Source of the DNA: Ptychodera flava
Taxonomy: Eukaryota > Hemichordata > Enteropneusta > Ptychoderidae
DNA: 64,000 nucleotides
Assembly (NCBI RefSeq): GCF_041260155.1
Contig: NC_091945.1
Coordinates: 27,516,796 to 27,580,795, forward strand
Reading direction: 5' to 3'
Below, in pieces: positions 34,700-48,156 of the stretch. Both the position numbers and the translations under genes were made by a program. Every line of letters begins with the position of its first letter. Position 1 is the first letter of the stretch. Under the pieces are notes generated by a model that had not been told where the DNA came from, did not search any database, and was given only the letters and a program-made list of their open reading frames with translations.

Positions 34700-35060
34700 G
34701 ATTTCACCTGCTTCTGTCTGGATGATTCTCTGCATGTGTCTGTCCCTCTTTGTGTCTAGTTGTCGTTATTTTCTTCTGACACATACAGTTTTGATTTTCC
34801 AATTCTTTTCTGTCTCACTGTTCGTTCATTTAATGCTGTGTTTCTGTTCAGCTGTCTGGGTGTCTGTGTATGTGTCGTTCAGTGAGTCGGTCTGTGTGTC
34901 CGTGTGTCTGTCAATTGTCTGGCAGTATGTCTGTGTATGGTTTCTATCTGAACTGTCGTTCTGTGGTGTCGGCCTGTGTGTATCCGTGTGTGTCTGTGTC
35001 TGGTCTGTCAGTTTGTCTGTCTGCCTTTCTATCTGTGTGTCTGCCTGGTTGCCAACGTCA
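34700..35060 (+). repeat. degenerate CTGT/TGTG-rich low-complexity tract
   Basis: About 360 bp dominated by TGTCTGT, GTGTGTC and TCTGTCTG words. Long frames over it (Ser, Cys, Val-rich on plus; Thr, Asp, Gln-rich on minus) are artefacts of the repeat. Confidence 0.85.
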
Positions 35061-37949
35061 GCAAGTTTGTCACAAAGCATACTCGGAGGCTTTCATAAAG
35101 AGCCAATTTCAATTTCCTTCAAAACTGAGTTCGAACGTGGGCTGCTTCATTACTATGCACGGATATTGTATCAGGTATTTTTTTGATGACAGTATGTCCA
35201 TCATCAATTTATCGTTTGCTGTAAATTGATATAACGACGACTGTGCATCAATCGATGAATAAAAAAGGTTCCGCGGTCCAATTGTGTTGCTTGGTAAACG
35301 CATTCATCACATGACGCGTGCGGTTTAGTGAAAATTATGAATTTTGTTATTGAGGAAAAACGCGAGTACTTTGTTTTTCGCTGTTATTCTTGTCGATAGA
35401 GTTACGGTTCGAACAGAATATTGATTTTATGGAACCGTTTTTGATTTTCTAATGGAATAAAATTGAGAATGTACCTCGTTGTTTGTACATCAGCAAAATT
35501 TCATTTATTTCTTTAGTGTGCGTAAAATACATGTCGTGTGTTGTTCTCGTTTCTCTGACGATAATACTAGCCCATCTACAGAAACTTCATGAGCAGCATT
35601 AAACGGATCAGCATTGGCAGTTCGGTGTTTTTGTTACAGTTTGCAATGTAAAATAATGCGATATATAGTGCGCCGCGATGTTATTCTCATCCACTGTCAT
35701 GCAAGTTCGAGAGAAAAACATCTGCAAGTGCCGCTATCGTGCTGATGTTTATACCGTTCAGTGGGCGAACGTCTTTAGCTTCTGATGTTATCTGGAAGGT
35801 TGTCGAACCGCCATCGATACAATTATCGCGAGATGCCCCATACTGATAGCCAAGGAGACAGCTTCCCTGATAAAATGCACCAGGGATTTGGCAGCTCGAG
35901 ATGACAGACCTCCAAACAAATTGACGGCCCTCCCCAAATACGCGACATCAAAACAGTGGGTAGACTGAAAGCGGAAACAACTGTCAAGCGTAAGGCAAAC
36001 ATTTCATGCCAGAACGAGAATAGACAGTACAAGATAAGGAAAATAAACTATTCATAGCATTTCATTCAACGCCAAAACGGATTCTCCATCAGCGCCTTTG
36101 AAAATACTGTCAGTGGCGCGCGAGAACGAAGACCTTCAACACACAATTCTTCCTAATTGTGTTTTTCGATTGCCAAATTGGCGCGTTAAACACGTACAAT
36201 AACAACACTGATGTGATGGCTAGAACAAGATATTAAGGGATCTCAGATCGGTCAATGACAAGTGTACGCACTGATTCTTAGTGCTTTTTAATCGTCAGCG
36301 ACGACAGATGAACGTTCCAGTGAGAGAAGACCCCAAGGTTGAAAATCAACGACATCATTCCGCGGCTACTCGAGCGCATAACCTGGAACTTTTTAAAGGC
36401 TCTAGCACTTTCCGAAGTGCACTTAAGATGTACCGACTAATCGTGTTTTTTTGTGATTGCAAACCCGCTGAGACAGTCAGCTGCTGGAGTACGAGAAGCA
36501 GATTAAATAAGCTAAATGCTAGAAGAGTATGCGGTGAATGTGTCAAACATACATTAAGTAATTCTCACTGTAGTGATGTTAGATACTTTCGCGCCTAAAT
36601 TATATAGCTGGAAATTAACGTTTATCGTCCAACATCTTGGGGATGTCGGCGCCATCTTTGAATTTAGAGTTACGCCGTGAGAAAATATGGAGGTCAAGGG
36701 GAAAATACCACACGGCAAATGTAGTCGTAATATTTTTTTTACATTTCTTGTGTTCTTATTGAAGGCTCTTTCACGCAATGAAGATTGATTGAATGTGTTA
36801 GTAACCCCTGAACCTCGCCATTTTAACTTCGACGCTTATGTATGGGAGTTCATTTTGTATACTGGCGAAAATACCGTTGAATTGAACATACTGGCACGGA
36901 GTCCGAGTCTTCAAGGTTTAGGGCACATCCTGACGGGGCAGGCATCAGGCTCCCCACGGCTTCTCTGGAAGTACGGTGACTGCAACCGATATCGATGGAG
37001 GCAATCTATGAGTGACATTTCACTGTAATTAAAACACTGCATTGCCCAGCGAGTGGTATAAAGTATTGCATCGTACCTTGTCCCACCTCGTGAACTATTC
37101 TTACAGGTGTTCGCCGAGCGCCGTAAGATACAATTTCAATAATTAAAGTTTGGACACCACGGGGGAAAATCACCGTTAAAGTTATAACTAGCCCAAAGCA
37201 AGAGCAATTTCTAAACTTTAAAAGTACAGTATCGTACATTTCGTTAATTCTGAACACAATACAAAAAGGCGGGCTTGCTCCGAGCTTGTCGTGTTAGGAC
37301 AGCGCCTTAAATCGTTCAATTCTAGGTCAGGTGACACCCTTCACAAATCTCTCTACTCTTCGCTCGTTCGTTACCGTTGATCACCAGATAAAGAGAACAT
37401 TTACGGCATCCATCTTATGTAATGGAAGACGATGAGAGAATGCCTCCAGATTGACACAAGGGAAATTCTCTCACGGCATTTGCTGTTAAATGTACTAGGC
37501 GTGTCTATTTTTGGATGCGACTACAAAGTGTTTTGTAAACACAATTTAAATTTTTCTGATAATTGCACGGTGATAAAAAGTAAACGGAATGTACATTTAC
37601 TAATGCCCTGACTACTTTGTTTTACCGAGTCTTTTTATGTTTAAGCGCGAAAATGATATGTCAGCGGTGACGCCAGATAAGCTTATATGACTCAGAACGT
37701 CATTGTGTCGAACTAGCTCCAATCGCTGTTCCAAGAAAACTGATTTGATTTAACGATTTTTGATTTTCTATTATCGTTCAGTTTGGAACCCTTCACATCA
37801 TCATTGAAACGTGCGCCTTTGAATTAACAAAAATATCCGCGACAACAATAAGTCCAAACCCATGATAATTGCCCTCCCAGTGTAGAAATTTGCTTGATCT
37901 CCTCCTCCTTCGAGGCGACTCCTGTACTGCCAAGGAGTAATCAATAACA
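35061..37949. other. no gene recognised (probably still intronic)
   Basis: Plus-strand frames at 36281-36598 and 36789-37028 do not resemble receptor cyclase sequence and lack clear splice sites. No repeats of the described families were noticed. Confidence 0.35.
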
Positions 37950-37962
37950 GAGAGAGAGATAG

Positions 37963-38056
<94 letters not shown>
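37950..38056. repeat. compound microsatellite (GA, GATA, GACA)
   Basis: GAGAGA, then GATA units, a second GA run and a GACA array follow each other within about 105 bp. Confidence 0.95.
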
Positions 38057-38059
<3 letters not shown>

Positions 38060-39394
38060 GAAAAGAAAAGAAAGAAAAATCATAGCTTCATGTTCGTATA
38101 TAGGTCAGGGTGCGTTTCAAATTAATAATTGGAGTGGAGAGATGCCCAACGGCTAACTAAATTAGTGACGCCACAAACATGAAGAAAATAAATCTACGTT
38201 GTTGTCTCCAGGCTACAGAAAAAACCAAATTATTTTGCCAATTTATATTAGAGTTTACAATCTACAAAGTCATTCTGTATCGCTACAGCAATCTGTGAGA
38301 AAGAACTCTCGAAGTGCGTGGTCTTAACGCTGAACCAAGTTGCCTATTACGCTGAATCTTGGAAACGCTGAGGTTTTCTTTCTAGTGTCGAATTTTCACA
38401 AATTTGATTCTGCGCGGTGACCATGAACTAGTAGCGGGCACTCTGTCACCTCGCCCCGGGCTACTTTGTGTCGCGGCGCGTGGAACATTCATGTGGCGGA
38501 ATATATATTAAAAGTGCCGATTCTGTGACTTTCCCAGGGGGGTCAACGTGATGTCTGGACGACAGAGTTGCTTTGATTTTACGTCGCTTAGAAGTCCTGG
38601 TATTCGTTGCAGTCAAAACACCCACAAAAACGATGCAGTCACACGCCTGCAGTAGACAGTACAATAATAGTGTTGCAGTACAACAGGGAGCTGCATTTTG
38701 AATGAAAATATTTGTAGGATACGACTTCAATCAAACACAGTAATAATACACAGATATAATAGGCAGGGAGGGACGGAGATAGTTGACACGAGATAATCAT
38801 TTAAGAATGTTGCTACACTGCCGTTTTCTGATTATACAGCGGGGGACATTGACTTTTGATATAATAACCCTAGACTAGTATTTTGTCCCGTGTAAACGCA
38901 TTGCACTACTGAACATAATCAAAATGATAATGGTACTCTAAAAGAAATTGCTAGCGGCGGCAACAGCGGTAAACAGCGACGTCAGCATTGGTTTTCGATA
39001 TCGCGACTTGAAATAGTGTTATGCGATTGCTTAATGCGCAGTGAGAGACTATACGTTGACCTGGAGCCAGCGACGTAATTGAATGTAATCGCACTCATGA
39101 AAATTCGATCATCATAACAGTTAAAGCATAGACTGTGGAGCGGAAGACTGTAGCTAAAGCGTTGAATAAATACGTAACAACAAACACCACGTACAAAGAT
39201 AGATAGCTCGATAGATAGATGGATTGATTCATGCAAATACATTGTGCATATTTATTTGCTTTGCGGCCCATGTGTAAAGGGGGTACACTGATCGTTAGAT
39301 GACAAAAATGTAAATACAAAGATAAATGTCTTTAGTTTGTTAATCATTTCTGCAAACAGAAAAAAACACTTTTAAATCATATAGACTGTTGCAG
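38057..39394. other. no gene recognised
   Basis: Unique DNA with a small GATA patch near 39195-39225. Confidence 0.35.
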
Positions 39395-39880
39395 TTAAGA
39401 TAAACAGATAAATTCTTTTCTGAGTCTAAGGACATTGTACACAAAATAAAAGATCTTCAAAGTTAATTTCATATTTGTCGTATTCATTACTGACCGGAAT
39501 CTACAGAAATTTGGTTCTTGAATTATTGTGATAGGTAGATATTTTCCGTAAATCATCATACAGTGGGCACATGAAAGAAAATGATATTCTTCATCGACGT
39601 CACCTTGTTTACAAAAATTACACAATCAGGCTGATGAATCAATGTTTCTGTGTCTTCCTTCTTCTATAGCTAGTGGAAGTACAGGGCATCGCAAACTAGC
39701 AAACATTTGTATTGCTCAGTCTCCAGTTACAGTTAAATGATAAATATTTTTCTGCTTCAAATATAGTCTTAAAGCATCGGTATGTTCTTAATTTTGGTTT
39801 GTCCGTAAGATTGGCTTTCCATTGTTGTTTTAGAATAGCTAAGATTCTTAGCTCGGAGAGCTAATGCAAACATCTCCTTG
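39395..39880 (-). pseudogene. LINE C-terminal fragment (zinc-knuckle-like end)
   Basis: Minus strand, reading inward from 39880, frames give MFALALRAKNLS, WKANLTDKPKLRTYRCFKTI and FEAEKYLS. After a frame break comes LRCPVLPLAIEEGRHRNID, then CNFCKQGDVDEEYHFLSCAH followed by YGKYLPITI. The KLRTYR..K..F..E.YL, LPL.IE.GR and C..C......EYHFL..C blocks in this order are the C-terminal region found after the RT in many invertebrate non-LTR retrotransposons and domesticated RT-like proteins. The RT itself is absent, and the fragment sits at the edge of the GATA array. It has at least two frame breaks. It is not part of the 19-21 kb LINE, whose C-terminus is different. Confidence 0.75.
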
Positions 39881-39881
39881 T

Positions 39882-40336
<455 letters not shown>

Positions 40337-40394
40337 TCGGATGTACAAGAAAATCAAGTGTAATTTCCCTTTTGGCACGAGTTTAATCTATGTG

Positions 40395-40442
40395 AACCAC
40401 CATAGACAGTAGAGGGGAAGCTATTCTACTGTCTGTGGTACC
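40395..40442. repeat. short hairpin
   Basis: ACCACCATAGACAGTAGA at the left pairs with TCTACTGTCTGTGGT at the right with one small bulge and about a 12-base loop. Confidence 0.7.
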
Positions 40443-41820
40443 ACCATGCTTTGCATAATTATGATCAGAACAGTGTGGCAAACACAATCAATTTTCTGTA
40501 CTCTGAAGTTCCCTAGGAAACGGGCAATGTGAAACTTTAAGCAACTGGTCTGTAGAAATCATACAATTACATTTTAAACTTAATGATGTAAGAGTAGTAA
40601 TATTAATGTAAATACGCTGAGAACTCCGCGGAACGTCTAGGAAGACGTTGATAATCGACGCAAACTGCAAACTTATACGCCACTTATCGCCCTGTGGAAT
40701 CATGAAAATTCAAATATTAGATTCCTGTATATCTGCTGAGTCGGCTAAGATAACCATCGGAGTGTCCGCTGCGGGGCTGCTGCAGACCATCAGGTCGCGT
40801 GAATAAGCTACTGATACGACGGAGGAAGCGACCGACGCCGTTACTTAGGCAGTGAATTACGGTCTGGAGTGAGAGGGCAAGCCAAAAAATTCCACTAGTG
40901 AAGAACCAGGAATTTCTTGCCAGATGTGGTGATAAAACGGAAGGCCCTTCTCGTGCCATTTATTATGCTCACTTAAACACGTGATGCCGTGCTCGCTACA
41001 AAGTTGGCGATCGGAGAAGAATGTTGAGATGGCCACATCACGTTGGGTCACTTTGATGAAGGATTTAAAATCATTACGTTTCTGTTCTCCCAATCTGATA
41101 AATACTGTAGGCATTTACTATTCCCCGTGCAATCAATAATTTTTCATTTCTCACGACAAGTAAATCAAACATTCACCGCGAGTGGATATTAATTCCAACG
41201 CTACACTTACGATTGCTAGTTCACATCAATCTTCTCTTTGACATAATCCCCGACCGACTCACACTCTTCTAAAACAATTTTTTGATCTCAGTAAACGATG
41301 CTCTCCTTGTTTTACTTTCCCGCTTTACACACAGAAATGCTTTAGTATGTAACTGATTTTTGAAAACTCGACTGCATCCTATTCCCTTTTCCCTAGAATA
41401 CAAAGTCCTGTTGTAGCAGATGCTGACAACCTCGACGTTTGCTTTGCGCAACTTTATTCAAATTAGCTGTCATCCTTTTGTTTACATGATCCTTTTTTTT
41501 TCTTTTGACGCAAGGCTCTCAACAGCACCACAGTGACTCAGCGTTTTTATTACGGGGAGGAAATCTTTATGTTCCTAGTTAGGAAGGAGGTTGGTTGCTG
41601 CAGGGTTGTTTAAATAGGGTAGCAGTTTGAACAGAATGGGCGGGTAACATTCAAACAGAAGATTAAAGAAGATAAAATTATTCGAAAACAGGGTGTTTTG
41701 TTCAGTTTTAAGACGGAGTCGTGTATCGAGACAAACTGAGAAAGCTTAGAGACAAGTAATGTACACCGACAAGATCTTCAATAACAACATCACCGACAAA
41801 AACAAAGTGCAACGTTAACC
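40443..41820. other. no gene recognised
   Basis: Unique DNA. Minus-strand open frames at 40717-41114 overlap in two frames and have no family resemblance. Confidence 0.35.
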
Positions 41821-42092
41821 ACCACCACCACCACCACCACCACCACCACCACCACCATCACCAAAACCAAAACCACTACCACCACCACCAAACCACCACC
41901 ACCAAACCACCAAAACCACAACCACTACCACCACCACCACCACCACAAAACAACCACCACCACTGACAAAACCAAAACCACTACCACTACCACCACCACC
42001 ACCAAAACCACAACCACTACCACCACCACCAAAACCACCACCACCACCACCACCAAAACCACCACCACCACCACCACTACCACCACCACCAT
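41821..42092 (+). repeat. (ACC)n trinucleotide array
   Basis: About 270 bp of ACC units interrupted by AAACC and ACT variants. Confidence 0.95.
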
Positions 42093-43982
42093 ATCATCAT
42101 CGTCACTACCATCATCAACGATAATAAATGGATTAAATGACGTTCGCTGAACAGAAAAAAATCACGCAGTTATACATGTTTTAACCCAACTCTGCATTAG
42201 CCGCACAAAACCCAATTACTTGTGCAATAATGTATTCATAGCTGGTAAAGCCATGGGTAATGGAAAAAAAAATACGCTACCCTGGCCTCGAAAACAAATG
42301 CCGAACATACAAGCTTTCAAAATAATTGACTGCCTTGTAGGCTATACAAATACGCCAGTTGTGATGGCAAGGGGCGTGAGCAAAATTTAAATCAATTCGA
42401 GTCTTTTGTATCGTTTTAAGTCGCCTTATGACAAGCCGAGCCTTTTCTTCCGTTTTGAGACATTCCATGTACTAGGCCCGTACCATAGATCTGATTTCAT
42501 AGGAACTTTAAGCGAGTGCTACCTCAGTGAATGGTATGGTTATTACCAAGATCACGTGGCGTATCGTGCGTTTCAACATCACCATCGCCGAAGAAAACCG
42601 ATAAGAACAAACTTCTTTCCCATCTAAACCCTGCAGGCAAACCATTGTGCGCATGTCTGTTACGCAGTCCATCTTAGTAAGGGATGGACCTTTAGACCAG
42701 AATAGAGGATAGCCAGAATGTCGACATGCGACATGCATTTTTTTTCAAGTTCGAACTTTTTACCTTTCGGATTTTCGTGGCATTCACACACCTCCCCTAA
42801 ACATGGTTTTCGGCCAATCTTCATGTGGATTCTTTTTCAAAGTACATAAGTGCAACTTTTATTCTGTTTTTGTAATATTTGTTCTGCAGATTTATATTTG
42901 ACTCACATCACCCCTCCTAAATCTAATTGTCGAACCCTGAAATCGCGTCCCTTGCAAGCCAATTGGCATATCCTGGTCTGGAGGCTCATTCTTATTTGAA
43001 TTGCGAGATCAATTTTCGACTGAATTTCGTCAAATGCCATCTGTTAAGGACAAAACACTTTTCAATAAAACGATATAGCAATATCCAGGGATAGCTAACA
43101 CAAAAATGTACGCGTCAAAAGTTTTGCAAGAGGTTCTGCGATGAGCGGGCAATGTCCTCCGCATCCAGCGTACAAGGGAAGGTTTCTTCTTTTGCCAGCC
43201 GACAACTTTCAAGCAGATTCGGCGGACGTAGAATAGAGTACGTACAGGAAGTTGTTGTCGCCGGCAGGTTTTGAAACTTCTTCAGCGAGGAGCGCGGTTT
43301 ACCGAGTGCAGGAAGGCAAACTTTTTATCCGAAAGTTTGGTGCAAACATCATTTAAATATTATGTAAGTGTCTCACAGAGAGTAGCATTGTGACTGGATT
43401 AGCAAAATATCTATTCGGTGAAAAGGCAGAAGAAAGTTTTTTTTAAAGGGGAGAGGGATAGGCGGGGGAATTTACCAGTTGGAAAGTGGATAAACAGGGG
43501 AACTTGTGAGTGGGAGGAGCCTTGCTAATCGTGGAGGGAGGAAAGTTGCCAACAGCTTTCCGCCGCCTCCAAAGTTTATTTTGTTCGGAATATATTGAAA
43601 AAAAGTATCTTTACACGTAGAACACCTCTGGTAACGAGTCCTCGAAAGCGGCTAATTGGTTGTTCCCTGTGTACTGATTGAAAATAGTTCATACCAGATT
43701 CTCATGAAGACATTATCCGGGTGTCTGTTTTCGTTTCTTCTGCCTCGGAGTTGAAATTGGGATGGATGACTCGGTATAGCTACCGAAACGTGCACATACG
43801 GCACGTAGATATCATAAGTGTCAGGTAAACCCGATACCACCTCAGGATCCCCTCCTATTAGAGGCTTAGGCATCTTTGTTGTATGATTTTCTGTGTTTTA
43901 CATTCCCTCGGGTAGCAGGCATTGCCATTAATTTGTCAGGAGAGAAATTTGAGAATCAGCCTTTCACCGATTCTCTGGACTA
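42093..43982. other. no gene recognised
   Basis: Unique DNA. No splice-bounded open frame with a recognisable product. Confidence 0.35.
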
Positions 43983-44043
43983 CTTTTTATAGGTATAATT
44001 CGGGAATTGTCAACCTTGTTTCCGCATGAAGAATGCTTCAGAC

Positions 44044-44121
<78 letters not shown>
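43983..44121 (+). repeat. (AG)n array with conserved left flank, copy 1
   Basis: The 65 bp before the AG run (AATTGTCAACCTTGTTTC.. TGAAGAATGCTTC..GACT) match the flank of the AG run at 62071. The AG run is 44049-44120. The shared flank shows that the two arrays descend from one dispersed element and did not arise independently. Confidence 0.8.
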
Positions 44122-44123
<2 letters not shown>

Positions 44124-44399
44124 TTTTTTCAGATTTAATTTCACAGATTATGAATGACAGTGAAAACTACTAGTTAGAGTAATGTTAATTATCTTTTAAA
44201 AGTTCTTTTCATGCAACCAAATATTTTTTTAGCTTTTCCATGGCCCTTGAAACCGTTACGTTATTTCCCGTTAACCATTTCCATCTGTTTTGAGCGTAAA
44301 ATATAAACAGGAATTTTGCCTATAAAGGCAAAATAGATCAGAAGTGTATGGTACTACGTTTTCACTAAGATGATTAAGATACGAATACATATGCCAAAC
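44122..44399. other. no feature
   Basis: Spacer between microsatellites. Confidence 0.3.
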
Positions 44400-44513
<114 letters not shown>

Positions 44514-44545
44514 ACACATCTACTTGGCTACACAAACGCAAACAC

Positions 44546-44548
<3 letters not shown>

Positions 44549-44620
<72 letters not shown>
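44549..44620. repeat. (AT)n microsatellite
   Basis: About 70 bp of AT dinucleotides with a single G near the end. Confidence 0.97.
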
Positions 44621-44621
<1 letters not shown>

Positions 44622-45850
44622 TTGCCATTATGCGATTCAGTTTTCAACAACAATATGTGGAACTCTTTTTGCATGTGCTACTACGAGACTGATGCACAAG
44701 TAGATCTTGCAATACTTTTTCCTTTCAGTCCAACGTCCGAGTTCAAAGGTAGCAAAGAGCAGGGAAACAATATCAAAATAAATAAAATTTCATCTTCATC
44801 TTCGAAAAACGGTTTGTAAAGCTTGGCTGAAAGGTTTCGACATGGCTGTTGATCTTCACCGTAGCCTTGCTTTGCCTTCGTCGTCTTCGGTGCATTTTAC
44901 TATCAATATGAAAAGTATTGGATGAATGAAGAGGCTATTATGTAAAAGTCGGTGAAACCCACTCAGAATCAACGACCTCTTCCTTCGTTGTAAGACTTTC
45001 TCAAGACTCTGACAACCCTTTCTTGAAGAAGGACCGGAGTCGCAAAATCTTTTCGAGTCACTCCAAGTCTGCATCACCGTTATGGTAACGATTTCAAATG
45101 GATTACGATTACTTATTACTCGGTATCCTTAAAAATATTCTGATAAAATGTTCTCCATTCACGTTTAACTGTACTCCTATCTCCGTATAGGGTTCGTTTT
45201 TATTAAAATCTTTGGACAATCAGAATAAGAAACTACAACTTTTGCTATCACCCATCGTTTCAGCTAAATGTTGGTTCTTTGAAAGAGTCTAGGGATATGT
45301 TATCCTCTTTTACAAATGTCGTATCATGCAGTCTGTAGTCGCCAGTGAAAACAATCAAAATACGAAAACTGATAGATTAGCCCCAGCTTCGTTTATTTGT
45401 GTTTCTGGGCACATCTTCTTTCACATAAAAAAAAGCGTTTTATTTCATCTCTTGTCATGAATTGATGAAAATTCTATGAGATTTACTTCATTTTTTTGCC
45501 GAAAGCGACAGCATGGTTAGTCTATCAGCGTCACATTACTTCTGTCAGAGAGCCATTGTGGTTTTTGCGCAGTTGAGAATACAAAAAAAGCCGAAAGTAT
45601 AGGCCGACATTTGCGCGCTACGTGATAACGAAACTGCGTCATATCTGTGACGTACTTACATGGAACCGCACAGCGTTATTGTTCTGTATATCAGCCAAGG
45701 AATCGTTGATTTTAAAGTGCTCACATTGGATCCTTTATACGGATTTTTTTCTCAGACATCCTATAGGATTAAAGTTTTGCAAATCCGATTCTCATCTATC
45801 ATTTTCAAACAGTAAAATATTACTCTGTGACGGTTACATGGAGACGATTC

Positions 45851-45854
<4 letters not shown>
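44621..45854. other. no gene recognised
   Basis: Unique AT-rich DNA. Confidence 0.35.

Positions 45855-45909
<55 letters not shown>
45855..45909. repeat. (AT)n microsatellite
   Basis: About 55 bp of AT dinucleotides. Confidence 0.97.
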
Positions 45910-45910
<1 letters not shown>

Positions 45911-46089
45911 GTATACTTGAGATGTACAGATAGTTCCCAGTGTTGTTCGTAGCGTGGTTTGGTAATAGTAGATGAATACCAGATATGAACTGAAAATGCT
46001 CACGTGTTTCATTATATATTGCATTTATGTGCAAGTTTGAACCTTTGCTACATGCTTTGCTACATTTAAAGTGTTATGATCAACACAAT

Positions 46090-46540
46090 GAATTTCACCA
46101 CAGATCAATTCTAAAGGTCATTAAGTATTCAAATATGTAATTAGCTGAAATAAAAATAATTAATTTCTTTGAGTACTGTCATTGTATCACAATATAGCAT
46201 GTGTAATTACCTTTGGTCAAGTCCTTCAAGCTCTATATGCCAAACCGTGAAAGCTTGTTAGCTATTTATGCAAATTATGAATTAGCTGACATGAAAATGC
46301 AAAATGACTTTCAATACTGTTATAACCTGGTATAATGATCAATGTACACAGCATGTTTCGCCAAATTTTATCAAGTAAATGCCAGTATATATCCCTAATT
46401 TGGAAGGTTCATTAAATATGCATATTGGGAATTGGCTGAAAAAAATGTCAAATGACTTTCAATAATCTTGTATCATAGTATCTTTAATGTACATAGCAAG
46501 TTTTGCCAACTTTAGTCAAGTCAAAACAGATAAATATCGC
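46090..46540 (-). repeat. internal units of the 25-28 kb composite repeat, reverse orientation
   Basis: On the minus strand the units read GACT(A/T)AAGT.GG.AAA.CTTGCTATGTACATT and, on the plus strand, TTCATTAAATATGCATATTG, AATTAGCTGACATGAAAATG and CCTTTGGTCAAGTCCTTCAA. These are reverse complements of the words that define the 25.1-27.8 kb units. Two to three units of about 140-150 bp are present; no CTGT head or tail is seen. Confidence 0.7.
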
Positions 46541-47767
46541 TAATAAATGCGGGATATCGGACCGCAGGCGGGCGAAGATTGCATTATAAGCGCGCCAACC
46601 CAAACTCACTGCATGGACATCACATTTACGAAATCGAAGTCCAAAGTCAACTACGTCATTGTTAGAATAAGAGAGGTTTTCCATAACACGGGAGCATACC
46701 ACCACAAATTTTGCACAGATGGCGTTGCACTGGCATTGAAAAAGGGTGCATGGGAGCATGGGAACGCTGGCAGTTTCCCTCGCTATGGGTAGGAAATGCA
46801 TTGAGCAAGACACACTTCCGGGTTCGCAAAAAAACGAGGATCCCATTTACGGGGCGCTCAAATAAAACTATTTGCTGTGATACATAGCAGAGGCGTATAT
46901 GTTTGTGATGCTGAGAATAACATCAGTAAATAAATGACGGGTTTTAAAAGTTGACGTTTTTTGCGATGAAACAGACTTCTGAAGGTAGCTCGCTTGGGGA
47001 ACACGTCATCCCGGCCGCTGTCCGCTTTGACCCCAGTAATTCACACTGGTTTTGGTCGGCCCCAGGTACCCAAGTCACTTCGACCCCGTCACACTTTTGC
47101 CTACATGTCCACGGAGACGATTCAACATGTTCCACAACAAAGCCAAGACAAAAATTGAAAATATCAATAAAATGGCTTCACAAAGGCTGAAATACACGAT
47201 ACTCGATGAAGTATGAAGTTTATGAAATGAAATCAAAATTGACAACACAAGTGTTTGTCTCGGGTAATGAAGTTGAACTATTCTACAGACTGTTTTTTCC
47301 ATACAGTGCAGTATTTGTCAGTGACAAATTAATCTTTGCAATACATTTTTTTGCGATGAGCTGGAAATTTGATTAATATCGAGTTAATGTACATAAATAT
47401 TCCGTTATTTACTGGGACACGTTTATTTTCTCGATCCGCTATCTGCGGACTACGTGCTGAAGTACATTGACTGTTCATGTCAACGATCGTTTCTCCCTCT
47501 GCAGAGTTTCTGTATCCCGTTCAACAACGCTGTACCTCGATCACACGATAGAGACGCTATGTAGCTGTGCAGTATTGAAACTTATCATAAAATGGCCACC
47601 TCGTCTAACAGTAACACGTATTGTCGGGATTATCGTACGGAAAAAAGACTGCAAAAATAAGACTTATGAATCTTCATCAGAATTGAACACATCATGATTG
47701 TACACGAGTATCAACCGTGAATGCACGTTGAGCTCGGCAGTTACACAAGCATGGTACGCTACATGCA
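46541..47767. other. no gene called; GC-richer stretch with open frames
   Basis: A plus-strand frame at 46547-46792 includes THCMDITFTKSKSKVNYVIV, and a second lies at 46951-47190. Both have acceptable composition, but neither shows a family or a clean pair of splice sites, and each is overlapped by an open minus-strand frame. Confidence 0.3.
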
Positions 47768-47885
47768 TAGCCCTACGAGTATGGCGACAGTGTCCGGCTT
47801 TGGCTACGCCGGGGGCTACGCCGCCTACCGGAGGTGGGAGGCGGCGTAGCCAAAGCGGGACACTCTCGCCATACTCGTAGGGCTA
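47768..47885. mobile_element. short perfect-looking hairpin element, AGCCCT termini
   Basis: TAGCCCTACGAGTATGGCGA at 47768 is answered by TCGCCATACTCGTAGGGCTA at 47885; arms extend about 43 bp with a few mismatches. The loop is itself GC-rich and palindromic (GGCTACGCCGCC / GGCGGCGTAGCC). The termini resemble those of the element at 48157-48493. Confidence 0.7.
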
Positions 47886-48156
47886 GCAACATGCACTGCC
47901 GCGATGCCGATCGTATGCATTCCAAGGCCTATCCCGGAATTTGTTTCACAAACAACCTCAAAGGAGAGCAAACATACTTCTATGGACAATGACGAATACG
48001 TTTCTTGGCGAAGCAAAATCAAAACAGTGCAGAAGTACATGAAGTAGGTCATGGCCTTGGACTCTGTGCACGAACCTGATTGGACACTTCAATACCTTTG
48101 ACCCAAAGTTATTATTCATCAGCACTTCCATGCCATGAGGCTAGGTAGAGAACGTA
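47886..48156. other. no feature
   Basis: Spacer between two AGCCCT-terminus elements. Confidence 0.3.

Noticed and set aside
34698..35186. 162-codon plus-strand frame, membrane-protein-like
   Set aside because: The frame follows degenerate CTGT/TGTG repeats, has a matching open minus-strand shadow and shows no domain.
36281..37028. Plus-strand frames tested as second receptor exons
   Set aside because: No ANF-receptor, transmembrane, kinase-homology or cyclase resemblance and no phase-1 acceptor that fits.
43755..43790. Second hammerhead-like motif (GGATGACT, CGGTA/TACCG hairpin, AAACG)
   Set aside because: The first box is wrong (no CTGATGA) and there is no Penelope-like context; probably chance.
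46484..46846. 120-codon minus frame and overlapping 81-codon plus frame
   Set aside because: Both strands are open at once and neither has a recognisable product.
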